The notes: generated from the letters alone by a model not told the origin. Counted from the first letter of the stretch, positions 33,094 through 43,299 are shown. The stretch is 64,000 nt of DNA from Sphingobium jiangsuense (GCF_014196495.1 NZ_JACIDT010000007.1:1-64000), one strand, 5' to 3'. Numbers and translations are program-made.

Positions 33094-34841
33094 GCCTTTC
33101 CCCCGCTGCCCGATATTGGGGTGCGGCTCTCGGCCTTGCCCTGCTGCTGACGGCTTCGCCCGCCCCGGCCCGCAAGAAGCCGAAGCAGGACGACGCCCCG
33201 CCGCCGACCAGCGGCCTCATCGACAATGTGAACGGCCTCGCGGTCGGCGCGGACGGCAGGCTCGCTCATTTCACCGGCCTGCTGATCGACCGCGACGGCC
33301 GCGTCGAACGGCGACTGACGGAGGGAGAGAAGCGCCCCGACCGCCTCGCCTATCGCCTCGACGCCAAAGGGCGGACGCTGATCCCGTCCTTCGTCGATGC
33401 GCATACGGAGGTGATCGCGACCGGCATCGCGCGGATGACGCTCGACCTTTCGGACACGCGCTCGCTGGCGCAGGCGCAGGCGAAGATCGCCGCCCATGCG
33501 CGCGACAATGGCGGGCGCAAATGGATATTGGGCCGGGGCTGGGATCCGGCCCGCTGGGACGACGCGCCGCTGCCCACCGCCGCCGATCTCGACGCCGTGG
33601 CGGCCGATATCCCGGTCTGGCTGGAAAGCGCGGACGGGCAGATGGGCTGGGCCAACAGCCTCGCGATGCGGCAGGCGGGCATCACCGCCGCCAGCAAGGC
33701 CCCCGCCGGCGGGCGGATCGTAATGGCGGGCGGCAAGCCGAGCGGCCTCTTCGCGGGCACGGCGATGGAGCTGATCGGGCGGATCGTCCCGCCGCCCGCG
33801 CCCAAGGATCGCGACATCGCGCTCGACAAGGCGCAGCCGCTGTTCCTTGCGGCGGGCATCGGCACGGTCGCCGATATGGGGACCGGCATCCACGACTGGC
33901 AATCCTATCGCCGCGCGGGCGACCGGGGCGCGCTGCGCCTGCGCATCATCGGCTATGCGGACGGCATCGATGCCATGGCGACCATCGCCGGGCCCGCGCC
34001 GACGCCCTGGCTCTATGACGACCGGCTGCGCCTGACGGGCGTGCATTTCGCGATCGACGGCGGCCTTTCGACGCGCACCGCCTGGCTGAAGGCGCCCTAT
34101 GCCGACGCGCCGGGCGAAAAGGGCATGGCGCGGATCGACTCCACCCGCCTGCGCAACCAGATGAGCCGCGCGGCGATGGACGGCTTCCAGATCGCGCTGT
34201 CCGCCCATGGCGACGCGGCGGTGGACGAGGCGCTCTACGCGATCGCCGAGCTGGCCGCGACCTATGAGGGCGACCGACGCTGGCGGATCGAGGGCGCGGA
34301 GCTGGTCGACCCGGCCGACCGGGCGGCGCTCGCCCAAAGGGGCGCGCTGCTGACGGTGCGGCCCGGACAATTGGCCGAGGACGGCGCGGTGCTGCTGCGC
34401 CGGCTAGGGAATGAGCGGGCGCTGCTCCCCCTCTCCGGCCTCAGCGCGGGCGGCAACCGGCTGGCGCTCGGCGGCTGGGCGGCGGGCGGCGTGCCTTCCC
34501 CCTTCGTCGCGATCGCCGCCGCGATGAGCCGCGCCGACGCGACCGGCGAGCCCTTTGGCGGCCTTCCCCCGGCGGGCGAGCAGTTGCGCTTCGAACAGGC
34601 CTTCGCCGCCGCGACGCGGGACGCGGCCTTCGCGCTTCAGGGCGAAAAGCGGGTCGGCGCGCTGGAGCCGGGGCAATGGGCCGACTTTCTGCTGATCGAC
34701 CGCGACATCAGCATCGCCTCCCCCGCCGAAATCGCGCAGACCCGGCCCGCCGAGCATTGGCTGGGCGGCAAGCGGGTCTGGTCCGCGCAGGAGGGCGCCT
34801 CATCGGCGGCGAAGGAAAGCTCCGGCCCGCCTCAGCAATAG
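33090..34841 (+). CDS. YtcJ-like amidohydrolase homologue, probably inactive
   Basis: 583 residues with a signal peptide (first 27, ending ASPAPARKK), so it should be exported. The YtcJ/amidohydrolase-3 frame is recognisable: TLIPSFVDAHTEV, KWILGRGWDPARWDDAPLPTAADLDAV, PVWLESADGQMGWANS, HFAIDGGLSTRTAWLKAPY, VGALEPGQWADFLLIDRD. The residues that normally hold metal are changed: HxH is HTE at 105-107, DGH is DGQ at 184, the HAIGD site reads SAHGD at 371, RIEHA is RIEGA at 402, and the GSD before the final segment is GGW. The GTG start overlaps the dehydrogenase gene. Confidence 0.82.
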   Translation: MSLSPAARYWGAALGLALLLTASPAPARKKPKQDDAPPPTSGLIDNVNGLAVGADGRLAHFTGLLIDRDGRVERRLTEGEKRPDRLAYRLDAKGRTLIPSFVDAHTEVIATGIARMTLDLSDTRSLAQAQAKIAAHARDNGGRKWILGRGWDPARWDDAPLPTAADLDAVAADIPVWLESADGQMGWANSLAMRQAGITAASKAPAGGRIVMAGGKPSGLFAGTAMELIGRIVPPPAPKDRDIALDKAQPLFLAAGIGTVADMGTGIHDWQSYRRAGDRGALRLRIIGYADGIDAMATIAGPAPTPWLYDDRLRLTGVHFAIDGGLSTRTAWLKAPYADAPGEKGMARIDSTRLRNQMSRAAMDGFQIALSAHGDAAVDEALYAIAELAATYEGDRRWRIEGAELVDPADRAALAQRGALLTVRPGQLAEDGAVLLRRLGNERALLPLSGLSAGGNRLALGGWAAGGVPSPFVAIAAAMSRADATGEPFGGLPPAGEQLRFEQAFAAATRDAAFALQGEKRVGALEPGQWADFLLIDRDISIASPAEIAQTRPAEHWLGGKRVWSAQEGASSAAKESSGPPQQ

Positions 34842-36061
34842 GCGGGCTTGCGCAGCGTGTGACGCGCATCATAGGCGGCCGCACCCAATATCGCCACGCC
34901 GCCCAGCGCGAGCAGGCTGCCGACCCAGCCGGTCGACGTCCAGCCATAGCCATGGGCGATGGCGAGGCCGCCCAGCCACGGGCCGAGCGCATTGGCGACG
35001 TTGAAGGCGCTGTGGTGCAGCGCCGCCGCCAGCGTCTGCGCCTCGCCCGCCACGTCCATCAGCCGCGTCTGGAGCACCACGCCCACGCCGCCGCCCATGC
35101 CGATGGCGAAGATGTCGAGCGCCAGCAGCCCGATATGGTGCGCGGCGAAGGGATAGAGCGCCAGCGCCAGCGCGCTGAACAGGAACATGCCCGCCGCCGT
35201 GCGCATCAGCGCCTTGTCCGCCGCCCATCCGGCGAACAGATTGCCCAGTGTCATGCCGAGGCCGAACACCGCCAATATCACCGGCACCAGCGCAGGCGAC
35301 ACGCCGGTCACCTCCAGCATGGTAGAGGCGACATAGGTGTAGACGCAGAACAGCCCGCCGAAGCCGATCGCGCCCGCCGCCAGCGTCAGCCACACCTGCC
35401 GCCGCCGCAATGCGCCCAGCTCGCGCAACGGGCTGGCCCCTTCGGGCGCCCTGTCGCGCGGGGCGAACAGGGTGACGAGCAGCGCCGTCGCCAGCGCCAG
35501 CACCGCGACGATCGCGAAGCCGGAACGCCAGCCTATCGCCTGCCCCAGCCAGTTGGCGACCGGCACGCCCGCGACCGTGGCGATGGTCAGCCCCGCCATC
35601 ACCAGGGAAACCGCCTGCGCCCGCCGGTACGGCGGCGCGAGATCCGCCGCGACCAGTGCCGCGACGCCGAAATAGGCCCCGTGCGGCAGGCCGCTCAGGA
35701 ACCGGAACAGCAGCATCGTTTCATAGCCCGGCGCGAGCGCGCTCAGCGCATTGCCGAGCGCGAACATCGCCATCAGGCCGATCAGCAGCGTGCGCCGCGC
35801 GACCTTCGCCGCCAGCACCGCGATGATCGGCGCGCCCACCACCACGCCCAGCGCATAGGCGCTGATGACATGGCCGGCGGTCGGCTCGTCTATGCCGAGC
35901 GCGGGCGCGAAATAGGGAACGAGGCTCATCGCCGCGAATTCGGTGGTGCCGATCGCGAAGCCCCCCATGGCGAGGGAAAAGAGCACGAGGCGGAATTGGG
36001 CGGCGGAAACGGAAATGGGCCTGTCCTTTGATGGCGCGCCTTTTTGCTGCGGCGCAAACAA
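34832..36061 (-). CDS. MFS transporter, AraJ/YdhP-type efflux (DHA1)
   Basis: 409 residues with about 12 membrane helices. The DHA1 features are FAIGTTEFAAMSLVPYFAPALG in helix 1, the loop motif with R-R after helix 2-3 (AAKVARRTLLIGLMAMFALG), and RFLSGLPHGAYFGVAALVAADLAPPYRRAQA. Members expel sugars or drugs; the substrate is unknown. The most upstream start in this frame is the TTG at 36061 after GAGAG. It ends 10 bp inside the convergent amidohydrolase-like gene. Confidence 0.88.
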   Translation of the reverse strand: MFAPQQKGAPSKDRPISVSAAQFRLVLFSLAMGGFAIGTTEFAAMSLVPYFAPALGIDEPTAGHVISAYALGVVVGAPIIAVLAAKVARRTLLIGLMAMFALGNALSALAPGYETMLLFRFLSGLPHGAYFGVAALVAADLAPPYRRAQAVSLVMAGLTIATVAGVPVANWLGQAIGWRSGFAIVAVLALATALLVTLFAPRDRAPEGASPLRELGALRRRQVWLTLAAGAIGFGGLFCVYTYVASTMLEVTGVSPALVPVILAVFGLGMTLGNLFAGWAADKALMRTAAGMFLFSALALALYPFAAHHIGLLALDIFAIGMGGGVGVVLQTRLMDVAGEAQTLAAALHHSAFNVANALGPWLGGLAIAHGYGWTSTGWVGSLLALGGVAILGAAAYDARHTLRKPAYC

Positions 36062-36161
36062 ACTCTCAGCTAGGGCAGGCAGACAACGCTATCAACCCTG
36101 CTTTTCCTGCTTTTGCATGCAATCAGGACCGGCCGCATTGCAATAAACGCAGCCTTGCCGG

Positions 36162-37871
36162 TCATTCCAGCGCAGGCGCCAGCGTCCGTCCGCAGCCACG
36201 CTTTTCCATATGCGCGCGCAGGTCGGCGATGGGCTCGCTGTCCCACGGCACCGCGCTGAGGCCCATCGGCAGGAACGCGCTGCTGTCGAAAATCGCGATG
36301 CTGTAGCGGTCGCACAGATGATCGACCAGTTCCTCGTCCAGCTGTCCCAGCGCCATCACCATCGGCCGCCCGACGGGCACTCCTTCCCGCCCGCGCGCCA
36401 GATCGGTGACGAAGCGCCCGCCGCGCGGATCGACCAGCACGACGTCGGCGTCGGCGGACAGGATCAGCCGGTGCGCGGCGGCATAGGGCACGACATAATG
36501 ATGCGCGCGGGCCATCAGGAAGCTGCCGGTCAGCAGCGCGACGACGACCGACGCGGCGAGCAGCGGCGAGCGCGCCTCCCCGCCGGGACGCCGCAGCTTC
36601 GTCCAGCCATAACCGGCCAGCAGCGCGAAGCTGCCGAGGAAGGCGTGCAGATAGCGATAGCCCCAGCCATAGCCCTGGTCCATCGCCAGCGCCGCCATGC
36701 CGAACGCCCCCATCGCCAGCGGCAGCGCGACATGCTCGCCGCGCAGCGCCCTGCGCCAGTCCATCCGCCCCAGCCCGACCAGCGCCAGCGGCACCAGCAG
36801 CAGGTTGTTCCACGCGAGGAAGCGGGAGAGGTGCAGCAGCGGATGCCATCGCGCGATCAGCCGGTCGAACAGGCTGTCCACCTTGTCCGCCACACCGGCG
36901 GACGGGCGTATGTCGGCGGGCGGACCGAACAGGTCGGCGAGCATGGAAGGCCACAGCTTCGCCCAGATCAGGATCGCCAGCCCCAGCACGCCCGCATGGA
37001 AGGCCAGCGCCCCCCAGCGCCGCCCCAGCGCGAACCAGAACAGGAACGGCAGCAGGAACGGGAACGGATAATGATATTGATGCAGCCCCGCGAGGATCAG
37101 CGCGACCAGCCCCGCCGCGCCATGGCCCCATGCCCCGCCCCGCAGCACCAGCGCCAGCCACACCATGTTGAGCGCGAAATGCGCGGTCATCGCATAGGGC
37201 GTCATCCCGGTGACGAGCAGCTGCGTCGAGCAGAGCGCCATCAGCAGCGTCACCGCCACCGCATCCGGCCGGTCGGGGAACAGCCGCAGCGCCACGCGCC
37301 ACAGCGCCGTCAGCCCGGCGACCAGCAGCACCGGCCCCGCCAGCGCCTCGTCCGCCACCAGGCCCCAGAAGGCGCGGAAGGCGGAGTTGAGCGGCAGATA
37401 GGCCGACGACCAGACATGATCGGCGCCGAAGGGAGAGAAGAATTCCGGCATGATCGCCCGGCGATATTCGACCCATTGCCTCGGTATCTGCCAGCCGAGC
37501 CAGCCCTGTTCCATCGCGGCGGCGCCGAATTTGGCGACCTGTTCGTCGCGCGAGAGCGCATAGCCTTCGAGCAGCCAGTAATTGCCCGACCAGGCGAGCA
37601 GGGCGAAGAGGAGGATCAGCGCGCCGACCATCCGGCCGTCCCGCGCCCAGCGCCAGTTCGTCCCTGTCCGCCCGCCGCCGGCGAACAGCCCGGCGAGCAT
37701 CAGCGCCCCGCCGCCCATCAGCAGCGCCTGCACATCCTGCGTGCGGAACAGATAATAGGCGATCGCCTGCCCGTCGCGCAGCAGGATCTCGGCCACCCAT
37801 GCCAGCCCCGCCCACAGCAGGATCAGCGCGCCGGAAATCAGCAGCAGCCAGGAAGGGCGCGATCCCGTCAT
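36162..37871 (-). CDS. GT-C-like integral membrane glycosyltransferase
   Basis: 569 residues, about ten or eleven membrane helices and a soluble C-terminal part (from about 480). The first large periplasmic loop carries ALSRDEQVAKFGAAAMEQG, the acidic DE pair expected for a GT-C enzyme that uses a polyprenyl-phosphate sugar donor. No exact family was recognised; a polymerase is the other option, but the DE loop speaks for a transferase. Last gene of the minus-strand polysaccharide operon, overlapping the FkbM gene by 4 bp (ATGA). Confidence 0.65.
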   Translation of the reverse strand: MTGSRPSWLLLISGALILLWAGLAWVAEILLRDGQAIAYYLFRTQDVQALLMGGGALMLAGLFAGGGRTGTNWRWARDGRMVGALILLFALLAWSGNYWLLEGYALSRDEQVAKFGAAAMEQGWLGWQIPRQWVEYRRAIMPEFFSPFGADHVWSSAYLPLNSAFRAFWGLVADEALAGPVLLVAGLTALWRVALRLFPDRPDAVAVTLLMALCSTQLLVTGMTPYAMTAHFALNMVWLALVLRGGAWGHGAAGLVALILAGLHQYHYPFPFLLPFLFWFALGRRWGALAFHAGVLGLAILIWAKLWPSMLADLFGPPADIRPSAGVADKVDSLFDRLIARWHPLLHLSRFLAWNNLLLVPLALVGLGRMDWRRALRGEHVALPLAMGAFGMAALAMDQGYGWGYRYLHAFLGSFALLAGYGWTKLRRPGGEARSPLLAASVVVALLTGSFLMARAHHYVVPYAAAHRLILSADADVVLVDPRGGRFVTDLARGREGVPVGRPMVMALGQLDEELVDHLCDRYSIAIFDSSAFLPMGLSAVPWDSEPIADLRAHMEKRGCGRTLAPALE

Positions 37872-38635
37872 GCGCTGACCGCCCCGTCGCCGGCCAGGTC
37901 GGCGCGCAGGAAGATGCCGTCCATCTCCACCAGGGTCGGGAAATGCCCCTTGTTGTTGGCGAACATCGCATTGGGGACGAAGCCCTTCCCCTCCAGATAG
38001 CCGATCATCGCGCGATAGTCGGCCGCACCCGCATATTGGGGCCGCACCGCCAGCTCGGTCTGGAGGCCCAGCATATCCGCCAGCCGCGCGCCCGCCCCTT
38101 CGCAGACGGAGCGGTCATGGCCCTGCGTATCCATCTTCAGGAAAGGCCGCGACAGGCCGTGCGGACGCAGCAACTCGTCCAGCATGCCGTCCAGCCTGCG
38201 GCATTGCATGGCGACGGTGCGCTCCACCCGGTTGCGCTCGACGAACACGGGATCGAGCGTGTCGGACGGCTTCACCAGAGAGCTGAACTGATGCGCGGCC
38301 ATGATGTTGAATTCCGCCGTGCCGTCGAAATCGGACAGCGCCATGTTGAACACATGCCAGCGCGGGTCGCGCGCCGCCTTGGCCGAAAGGATCGCGAACA
38401 CGTCCGGGTTCGGCTCGAACGAGAAGATATGGCCGGCAAAGCGCGCATCCTTGCGGGCGGTCTGCGCATATTGGCCTTCATTGGCGCCGACGTCGATCAG
38501 CGCGTCGATGGCGAACGCCTCCAGAAAGCGGCGCAGCGCCCATATTTCGGGATATTGGTGGATGCGTCCCGCCAGCGCCAGCCGCGCGCCCAGCCAGCGC
38601 CGCGACATTTCCCGCGCGATCCGTCCCGAACTCAT
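37868..38635 (-). CDS. FkbM family methyltransferase
   Basis: 255 residues. SAM-binding motifs: ALIDVGANEGQYAQTAR, FSFEPNPDVFAILSAKA, and RRLDGMLDELLRPHGLSRPFLKMDTQGHDRSVCEGA, the FkbM pattern. Probably O-methylates a sugar in the surface polysaccharide. ATGA overlaps couple it to the GT4 gene upstream and the GT-C-like gene downstream. Confidence 0.9.
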   Translation of the reverse strand: MSSGRIAREMSRRWLGARLALAGRIHQYPEIWALRRFLEAFAIDALIDVGANEGQYAQTARKDARFAGHIFSFEPNPDVFAILSAKAARDPRWHVFNMALSDFDGTAEFNIMAAHQFSSLVKPSDTLDPVFVERNRVERTVAMQCRRLDGMLDELLRPHGLSRPFLKMDTQGHDRSVCEGAGARLADMLGLQTELAVRPQYAGAADYRAMIGYLEGKGFVPNAMFANNKGHFPTLVEMDGIFLRADLAGDGAVSA

Positions 38636-39795
38636 GCCTGTTTCACCTTTTCGACCGCTTGTTGATAGGCGCGCAGCGTTCCCTCCGCGGCGTCGCTCCA
38701 TTGCCCCAGTTGCGCGCGCATTGCCAGCGCCCCGGCGCCCAGCCGCGCGCGCAAGGCCGCATCCTCGACCGGCCCGCGCAACGCCTGCGCCAACGCCTCC
38801 GCATCCTCCGGCGCGCAGAGGGCGGCGTCCCCCTCCGCCAGCGCCGCGAACATGCCCACCCGCGTCGCCACCATCGCCTTGCCATAATGCAGCGCGGAGA
38901 GGAACGCCCCGCTGCTGTCGATATGGCGATAGGGAAAGGCGATGATATCGGCCTTGCGCAAATGCGCGTCCAGCCGCTGCTCGGTCAGGAAGCCGAGGTC
39001 GGGCACCAGCCTGTCCCCGAAGCCCTCCGCCCGCACCCGGTCGAGCAGCGGCGCGACATCCAGAAACGGCTTGCCCGCGACCGCCAGCTCGAACCGCAGC
39101 CCCGCGCGCCAGAGCGCAAGGCAGGCGTCGATCAGCAGGTCGAAGCCCTTATAGGGCCGGATCGTCCCGAAGAAGAGGATGCGTGGGCCACGCGGGTCCG
39201 GCACCTGCGCAAGATCGGCATCGCCGGCCCGCGCCAGCTCCATCGGCGGATGGGGCACGATGTGCAGCCGCTCGGCCGCCACGCCCTGCGCGATCATCGC
39301 CGCGCGCGTCTCCTCGCCATGGACGATCAGCGCGTCGAACCGGTCGAGCAGCGCGCGATAGCCCGCCGCCTGCGCGCCGCTGTCGCCATGATAGGCCGAC
39401 GCATTGTGCACGGTGTGGACCAGCGCCGGACGCCACTTCGCCCGGCCCGCCAGCCGCCCGATCAGCAGCCGGTCGGCGGGCGGAAAAGGCAGCCATTGCG
39501 CATGGACGACATCGGCCGCCGCCATGTCCCCCAACCCGCCGAGCCGCGCCTGCGCGCAATATTCCAGCGCCTTGGCCCCGCGAAACAGCGCGCCTTCGCC
39601 CAGCAGGCCCCGCGCCCGCTCGGCCAGCGGAAAGAAGCGCGCGGCATAGCGATAGCCGTGCGGTTCGATCGCATCGGTGTCGCGCATCGGGCGGCCGTGC
39701 AGCACCACCTCATGCCCGCGCGCCGCCAGCGCCGCGCACAGGCTGTCGTCATAGCGGCCGGTGAACAGGGACGGATCCAGCATCGCGATATGCAT
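38632..39795 (-). CDS. Family 4 glycosyltransferase
   Basis: 387 residues, GT-B fold. The N-terminal MHIAMLDPSLFTGRYDDSLCAALAARGHEV gives the acceptor-side Rossmann unit; the C-terminal half has FFGTIRPYKGFDLLIDAC, KADIIAFPYRHIDSSGAFLSALHYGKAMVATRVG and ALCAPEDAEALAQAL, the nucleotide-sugar side. The usual E-x7-E is changed to D..S..A-type residues here. The start ATG at 39795 is one base after the stop of the flippase gene. Confidence 0.88.
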   Translation of the reverse strand: MHIAMLDPSLFTGRYDDSLCAALAARGHEVVLHGRPMRDTDAIEPHGYRYAARFFPLAERARGLLGEGALFRGAKALEYCAQARLGGLGDMAAADVVHAQWLPFPPADRLLIGRLAGRAKWRPALVHTVHNASAYHGDSGAQAAGYRALLDRFDALIVHGEETRAAMIAQGVAAERLHIVPHPPMELARAGDADLAQVPDPRGPRILFFGTIRPYKGFDLLIDACLALWRAGLRFELAVAGKPFLDVAPLLDRVRAEGFGDRLVPDLGFLTEQRLDAHLRKADIIAFPYRHIDSSGAFLSALHYGKAMVATRVGMFAALAEGDAALCAPEDAEALAQALRGPVEDAALRARLGAGALAMRAQLGQWSDAAEGTLRAYQQAVEKVKQA

Positions 39796-39796
39796 T

Positions 39797-41116
39797 CTAG
39801 AGGCTCCTCGCCAGCCGTCGCAGCGCTGCGGCATGCAGCAACGCGGTTCCCGCGAAAACCAGCATGTAGATCGCCATGTAGGAAAGTCCCGTATCTCCGT
39901 GCAGGCCGAGCGCGAGCGGCACGCTGGCGAGCGACCCGGCCAGGAAGGGCAAGGACTGGCGCAGCAGCGGCCCGAACCGCCCCAGCGCGCCCTGCACATA
40001 GACCGAGGTGCAGATCGTCGCCAGCACCAGCAGCAGCGCGCACAGCAGCAGCAATTCACCCATGCCGAGCGCGGCACGCCCGTCGAACAGCAGCGCGAAC
40101 AGCCGTTGCCCGACCGCCAGCAGCAGCACGTCCGCGCACAGCGCCACCCCCAGCGCCACGGCCAGCGCGCGCGCCAGCCCGCGGCGGAAGGCGGCGCGGT
40201 CGCCCGCGAACCAGCTGCGCGTGAGGCGCGGCAACGCCCCCTCTATCGTCGCGCGGGTGGCGGTGGTGACGGAACGGATCATCTTGAAGACGAAGTCGAA
40301 CAGCAGCATCAGCCGCGCGTCATGGGCCAGCGCCGCGATCAGGAAATAGGGCGCGTTATAGGCGGCGACCTCGCTCAGCGTCAGCGCCGCCGACGCGCCG
40401 ATATCGCGCAAATAGGTGCGGCGCACATGCCCCCCGCCCACGCGCCAGGCGAACCATTGGCGAGTGCGCATGGCCGTCCGCCGCGCGATCAGCACCATGC
40501 CGACAAGCGCCGCGCCGCAATTCAGCAGCAGTTGCAGCGACACCGACGCCATCAGGTCGAACCCGGCCAGCACCGCGAGCAGGATCGCGAGGCCCAGCAC
40601 CCGCCGCACGCAGTCCAGCGCCTCCCACAGCAGGTTGCGGTCGACGGCGGCCAGCGCCCGCTTGGCGAGCAGCAGCAGCACATTGAGCGCGGAGGCGAAG
40701 AAGAAGATCAGGAATATCGCCGGAAGCTCCGTGCCGATCCACCCGGCCCGGATCGCCGCCGCGACCGCCAGCCCGCCGCCGACGACCAGCGTGCCCAGGA
40801 ACAGGAACAGCACGCCGATCTCCTCCCGCCGGAAATCGCCGCCCTGCCCACTCCCCTCGTCCCCCGCTCCGCCGCGCGCCAGCCACCAGCGCCGCAGCCG
40901 GGCATAGATCACGTTGGTGAGGCCGAATTCCGCCGACTGGGTGAAGTTATTGAACGCGATCAGCAGCAGGAACGCCTGAAACTCCGCGCCCGGCAGCGCC
41001 CGCACGAACACGAAGGTGACGGCAAAGCCCCACAGCATCGACAGCGCGACATTGGCGAGCTTCGCCAGCGTCAGCACCGGCAGGGAGCGCTCGCCGGCCG
41101 CGAAGAGGGCGCGCAC
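39797..41116 (-). CDS. Polysaccharide flippase (Wzx/MATE-like)
   Basis: 439 residues and about 12-14 hydrophobic helices. The opening ALSMLWGFAVTFVFVRALPGAEFQAFLLLIAF and the helix pattern agree with the polysaccharide transporter branch of the MOP superfamily. Wzx proteins move undecaprenyl-linked units to the periplasm. Sequence is poorly conserved in this family, so the call rests on topology and context. The GTG start at 41116 follows the upstream stop by 9 bp. No obvious wzy polymerase gene is present. Confidence 0.72.
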   Translation of the reverse strand: MRALFAAGERSLPVLTLAKLANVALSMLWGFAVTFVFVRALPGAEFQAFLLLIAFNNFTQSAEFGLTNVIYARLRRWWLARGGAGDEGSGQGGDFRREEIGVLFLFLGTLVVGGGLAVAAAIRAGWIGTELPAIFLIFFFASALNVLLLLAKRALAAVDRNLLWEALDCVRRVLGLAILLAVLAGFDLMASVSLQLLLNCGAALVGMVLIARRTAMRTRQWFAWRVGGGHVRRTYLRDIGASAALTLSEVAAYNAPYFLIAALAHDARLMLLFDFVFKMIRSVTTATRATIEGALPRLTRSWFAGDRAAFRRGLARALAVALGVALCADVLLLAVGQRLFALLFDGRAALGMGELLLLCALLLVLATICTSVYVQGALGRFGPLLRQSLPFLAGSLASVPLALGLHGDTGLSYMAIYMLVFAGTALLHAAALRRLARSL

Positions 41117-41125
41117 CGGAGCCGC

Positions 41126-41875
41126 TTATCCCTGCGCCGTCGGCTTGCGCGCGCGGAAGATGATGTCGTCGAGCGCCATCAGCGCCACATCGTCGGCGGC
41201 GCAATCCCCGGCGCGCAGCAGGTCCACCTCGAACCCCGCCGCGCGGATGCGGTCGGCGAAGTCCAGCCCATATTGGCGGACATGATCCCACTGGCCGAAG
41301 CGCCGCTCCCGCTCCCGCGCGGTCATGGCGGGCGCGCCGTCCTCGGTCGGCGCATCCCACAGCGGCACGATCAGCCACGCCTCCCCGCCCGGCTTCAGCG
41401 CGGCGAAAATCTGGCGCAGCACATGCGCGTCGTCGGGCACATGCTCCATCACATGGCTGGCGTAGAACAGGTCGAAGCGGTTCGCCGCGCCGATCTCCAT
41501 CAGGTCCACCTGCCGCACGCCGGGCACGGCATAGCGGGACGGGTCGATATCGGCGGGTACATACTCCCCCGCCGCCGCCTGGAACCGGCGGACGAGGCTG
41601 GCTTCGTTGGGCGCCATGTGCAGGACCGACCCGCCCCTGGGCAAGGTCAGCTGGCCGCGCGCAATCAGATAGTTGACCAGCCGCTCGCGCGGCGAGGCGC
41701 CGCAGGCCGGGCACCCCCATTCGCGATTGTCGCCATAGCGGAAAAAGCCGACCACCGATCCCGCGCAGGCCGGGCAGAGCCGCCGCGCCCGCGCGCCCAG
41801 ACGCGCACGGGCCGCCAGCGCGCCCCGCGACATATATTTGCCCGCGGCCTTCATCGCCCGCTGCGCGGTAATCAT
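41126..41875 (-). CDS. SAM-dependent methyltransferase with N-terminal Cys pairs
   Basis: 249 residues. Two CPAC motifs (LCPACAGS and GCPACGASPRERL) near residues 34-65 could bind zinc. The methyltransferase part reads GSVLHMAPNEASLVRRF, VPADIDPS, FDLFYASHVMEHVPDDAHVLRQIFAALKPGGEAWL. The combination is common in sugar-modifying methyltransferases of polysaccharide clusters. Start ATG at 41875 after GAGGGACGG. Confidence 0.85.
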   Translation of the reverse strand: MITAQRAMKAAGKYMSRGALAARARLGARARRLCPACAGSVVGFFRYGDNREWGCPACGASPRERLVNYLIARGQLTLPRGGSVLHMAPNEASLVRRFQAAAGEYVPADIDPSRYAVPGVRQVDLMEIGAANRFDLFYASHVMEHVPDDAHVLRQIFAALKPGGEAWLIVPLWDAPTEDGAPAMTARERERRFGQWDHVRQYGLDFADRIRAAGFEVDLLRAGDCAADDVALMALDDIIFRARKPTAQG

Positions 41876-41928
41876 CCGTCCCTCACTCCCGTGCCGATAT
41901 CCCGCCCATATCAACTGCGGGCGGCAGA

Positions 41929-43299
41929 TCAATACGCATTATGGTGGACCAGCACGCCCGCCGTCGCCACCATGATCCGTATGTCGCGCCAGATCGACCA
42001 GTCGGTCACATATTCGAGATCGGACTGGAGACGCAGGATCAGGTCCTCATGCGCTTCGGTATTGCCGCGATGGCCGCGTATCTGGGCGAGGCCGGTGATG
42101 CCCGGCTTGATGCAGTGGCGCGCCCAATAGCGCTGGTCGACCTCCCAATAGAGGGAATCCGCCGCCTTCGCCCCCGGCGCATGGGGACGCGGGCCGACCA
42201 TGCTCATATCGCCCTGCAACACGTTGAAAAGCTGCGGCAGTTCATCGATACTGGTGCGACGGATGAACGCGCCGACGCGGGTGACGCGGGGGTCGTCCCG
42301 CTGCGTCAGCTGGTCGGCGCGGAAATCCGACATGTCGGTGCGCATCGACCGGAATTTGTAGATGCGGAACGGCCGCGCGTCCCGCCCCAGCCGGATCTGG
42401 CGGAAGAATACCGGGCCGGGGCTGGAAAGCTTCACCGCGATCGCGGTGGCGAGCAGCACCGGGGACAGGATCAGGATCGCCGCCAGCGACACCGCCACGT
42501 CGAAGATGCGCTTGATGATGCGGTCGCGGAAGGACAGCGGGCCCCCGGCGACGACGACGGTGGGCTGATGCTGGAAGGTCCCGCCCCGCGCGGGCGCGAA
42601 CCGCGCCAGTTCGGGCACCAATATCTCGCCCCGCGCCGACAGGGACTTGAGCGCGATGCTCCAGTCCTCGATCTTCTCGCTGGGGCAGGCGACGACCACA
42701 TGCTCGGCCCCGCCGACCGCCAGGGCCAGCTTTTCCGCCATCGCCGCGTCATGCTCGCTGGGATCTATCCCTGCGCGCGCCGCATCGAGCACCGCCATGG
42801 AGGGACGCAGCCTGGGCAGCGGCACGCCGTCGACGATGAACAATTCCATCACCGGCACCGCGCCCAGCACGCGCCGCGCCAGCGCCGTCACCACGAAGCG
42901 GCTGCCGACAAGGCCGAAGGCGGAAAGCAGGCTGCCCACCACCAGCGTCAGGCGCGACAATTGCGCGCCCACCTTGGCGAAGAACACCAGCAGCAGCGCC
43001 ACCAGCACCGCCTGCGCCAGCGCCATGATCGCATGGGCGGCGCTGGTGCGCACATGGCCGAGCATGCGGATGCCATAGGCGCCGCTGTTGATCGCCAGCA
43101 GCGCATAGATCGGCGCGAGCAGGGTGAAGATCGCGATGCCGTGCGGCTTGCCCGGCTCGCCCCAGGGCGACCCCAGCACCAGCCAGTTGGCGAGGATGAA
43201 GGCGGCCAGCATCGCCCACATATCGAGCACCAGCCCGACCAGATAGAGGCGCAGGCGCGCGCTTTCCTTGCTGGCCGGCGGGCGGAACTCAGCGATCAT
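41929..43299 (-). CDS. Polyprenyl glycosylphosphotransferase (WcaJ/WbaP type)
   Basis: 456 residues. Four or so N-terminal membrane helices and a CoA-binding-like middle region precede the bacterial sugar-transferase domain: [18 protein letters not shown] membrane re-entrant helix, [51 protein letters not shown], and [24 protein letters not shown]. It loads the first sugar phosphate onto undecaprenyl phosphate. As first gene of the minus-strand operon it starts the pathway; the start at 43299 faces the PhyH gene. Confidence 0.94.
   Translation of the reverse strand: MIAEFRPPASKESARLRLYLVGLVLDMWAMLAAFILANWLVLGSPWGEPGKPHGIAIFTLLAPIYALLAINSGAYGIRMLGHVRTSAAHAIMALAQAVLVALLLVFFAKVGAQLSRLTLVVGSLLSAFGLVGSRFVVTALARRVLGAVPVMELFIVDGVPLPRLRPSMAVLDAARAGIDPSEHDAAMAEKLALAVGGAEHVVVACPSEKIEDWSIALKSLSARGEILVPELARFAPARGGTFQHQPTVVVAGGPLSFRDRIIKRIFDVAVSLAAILILSPVLLATAIAVKLSSPGPVFFRQIRLGRDARPFRIYKFRSMRTDMSDFRADQLTQRDDPRVTRVGAFIRRTSIDELPQLFNVLQGDMSMVGPRPHAPGAKAADSLYWEVDQRYWARHCIKPGITGLAQIRGHRGNTEAHEDLILRLQSDLEYVTDWSIWRDIRIMVATAGVLVHHNAY

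Noticed and set aside
36210..38000. A 596-codon frame antisense to the GT-C-like gene
   Set aside because: Gln/Arg/His/Pro-rich product with no domain; the opposite frame has membrane helices and coupled starts.
39761..42130. A 789-codon frame antisense to four polysaccharide genes
   Set aside because: It crosses several clear genes and has no recognisable fold.
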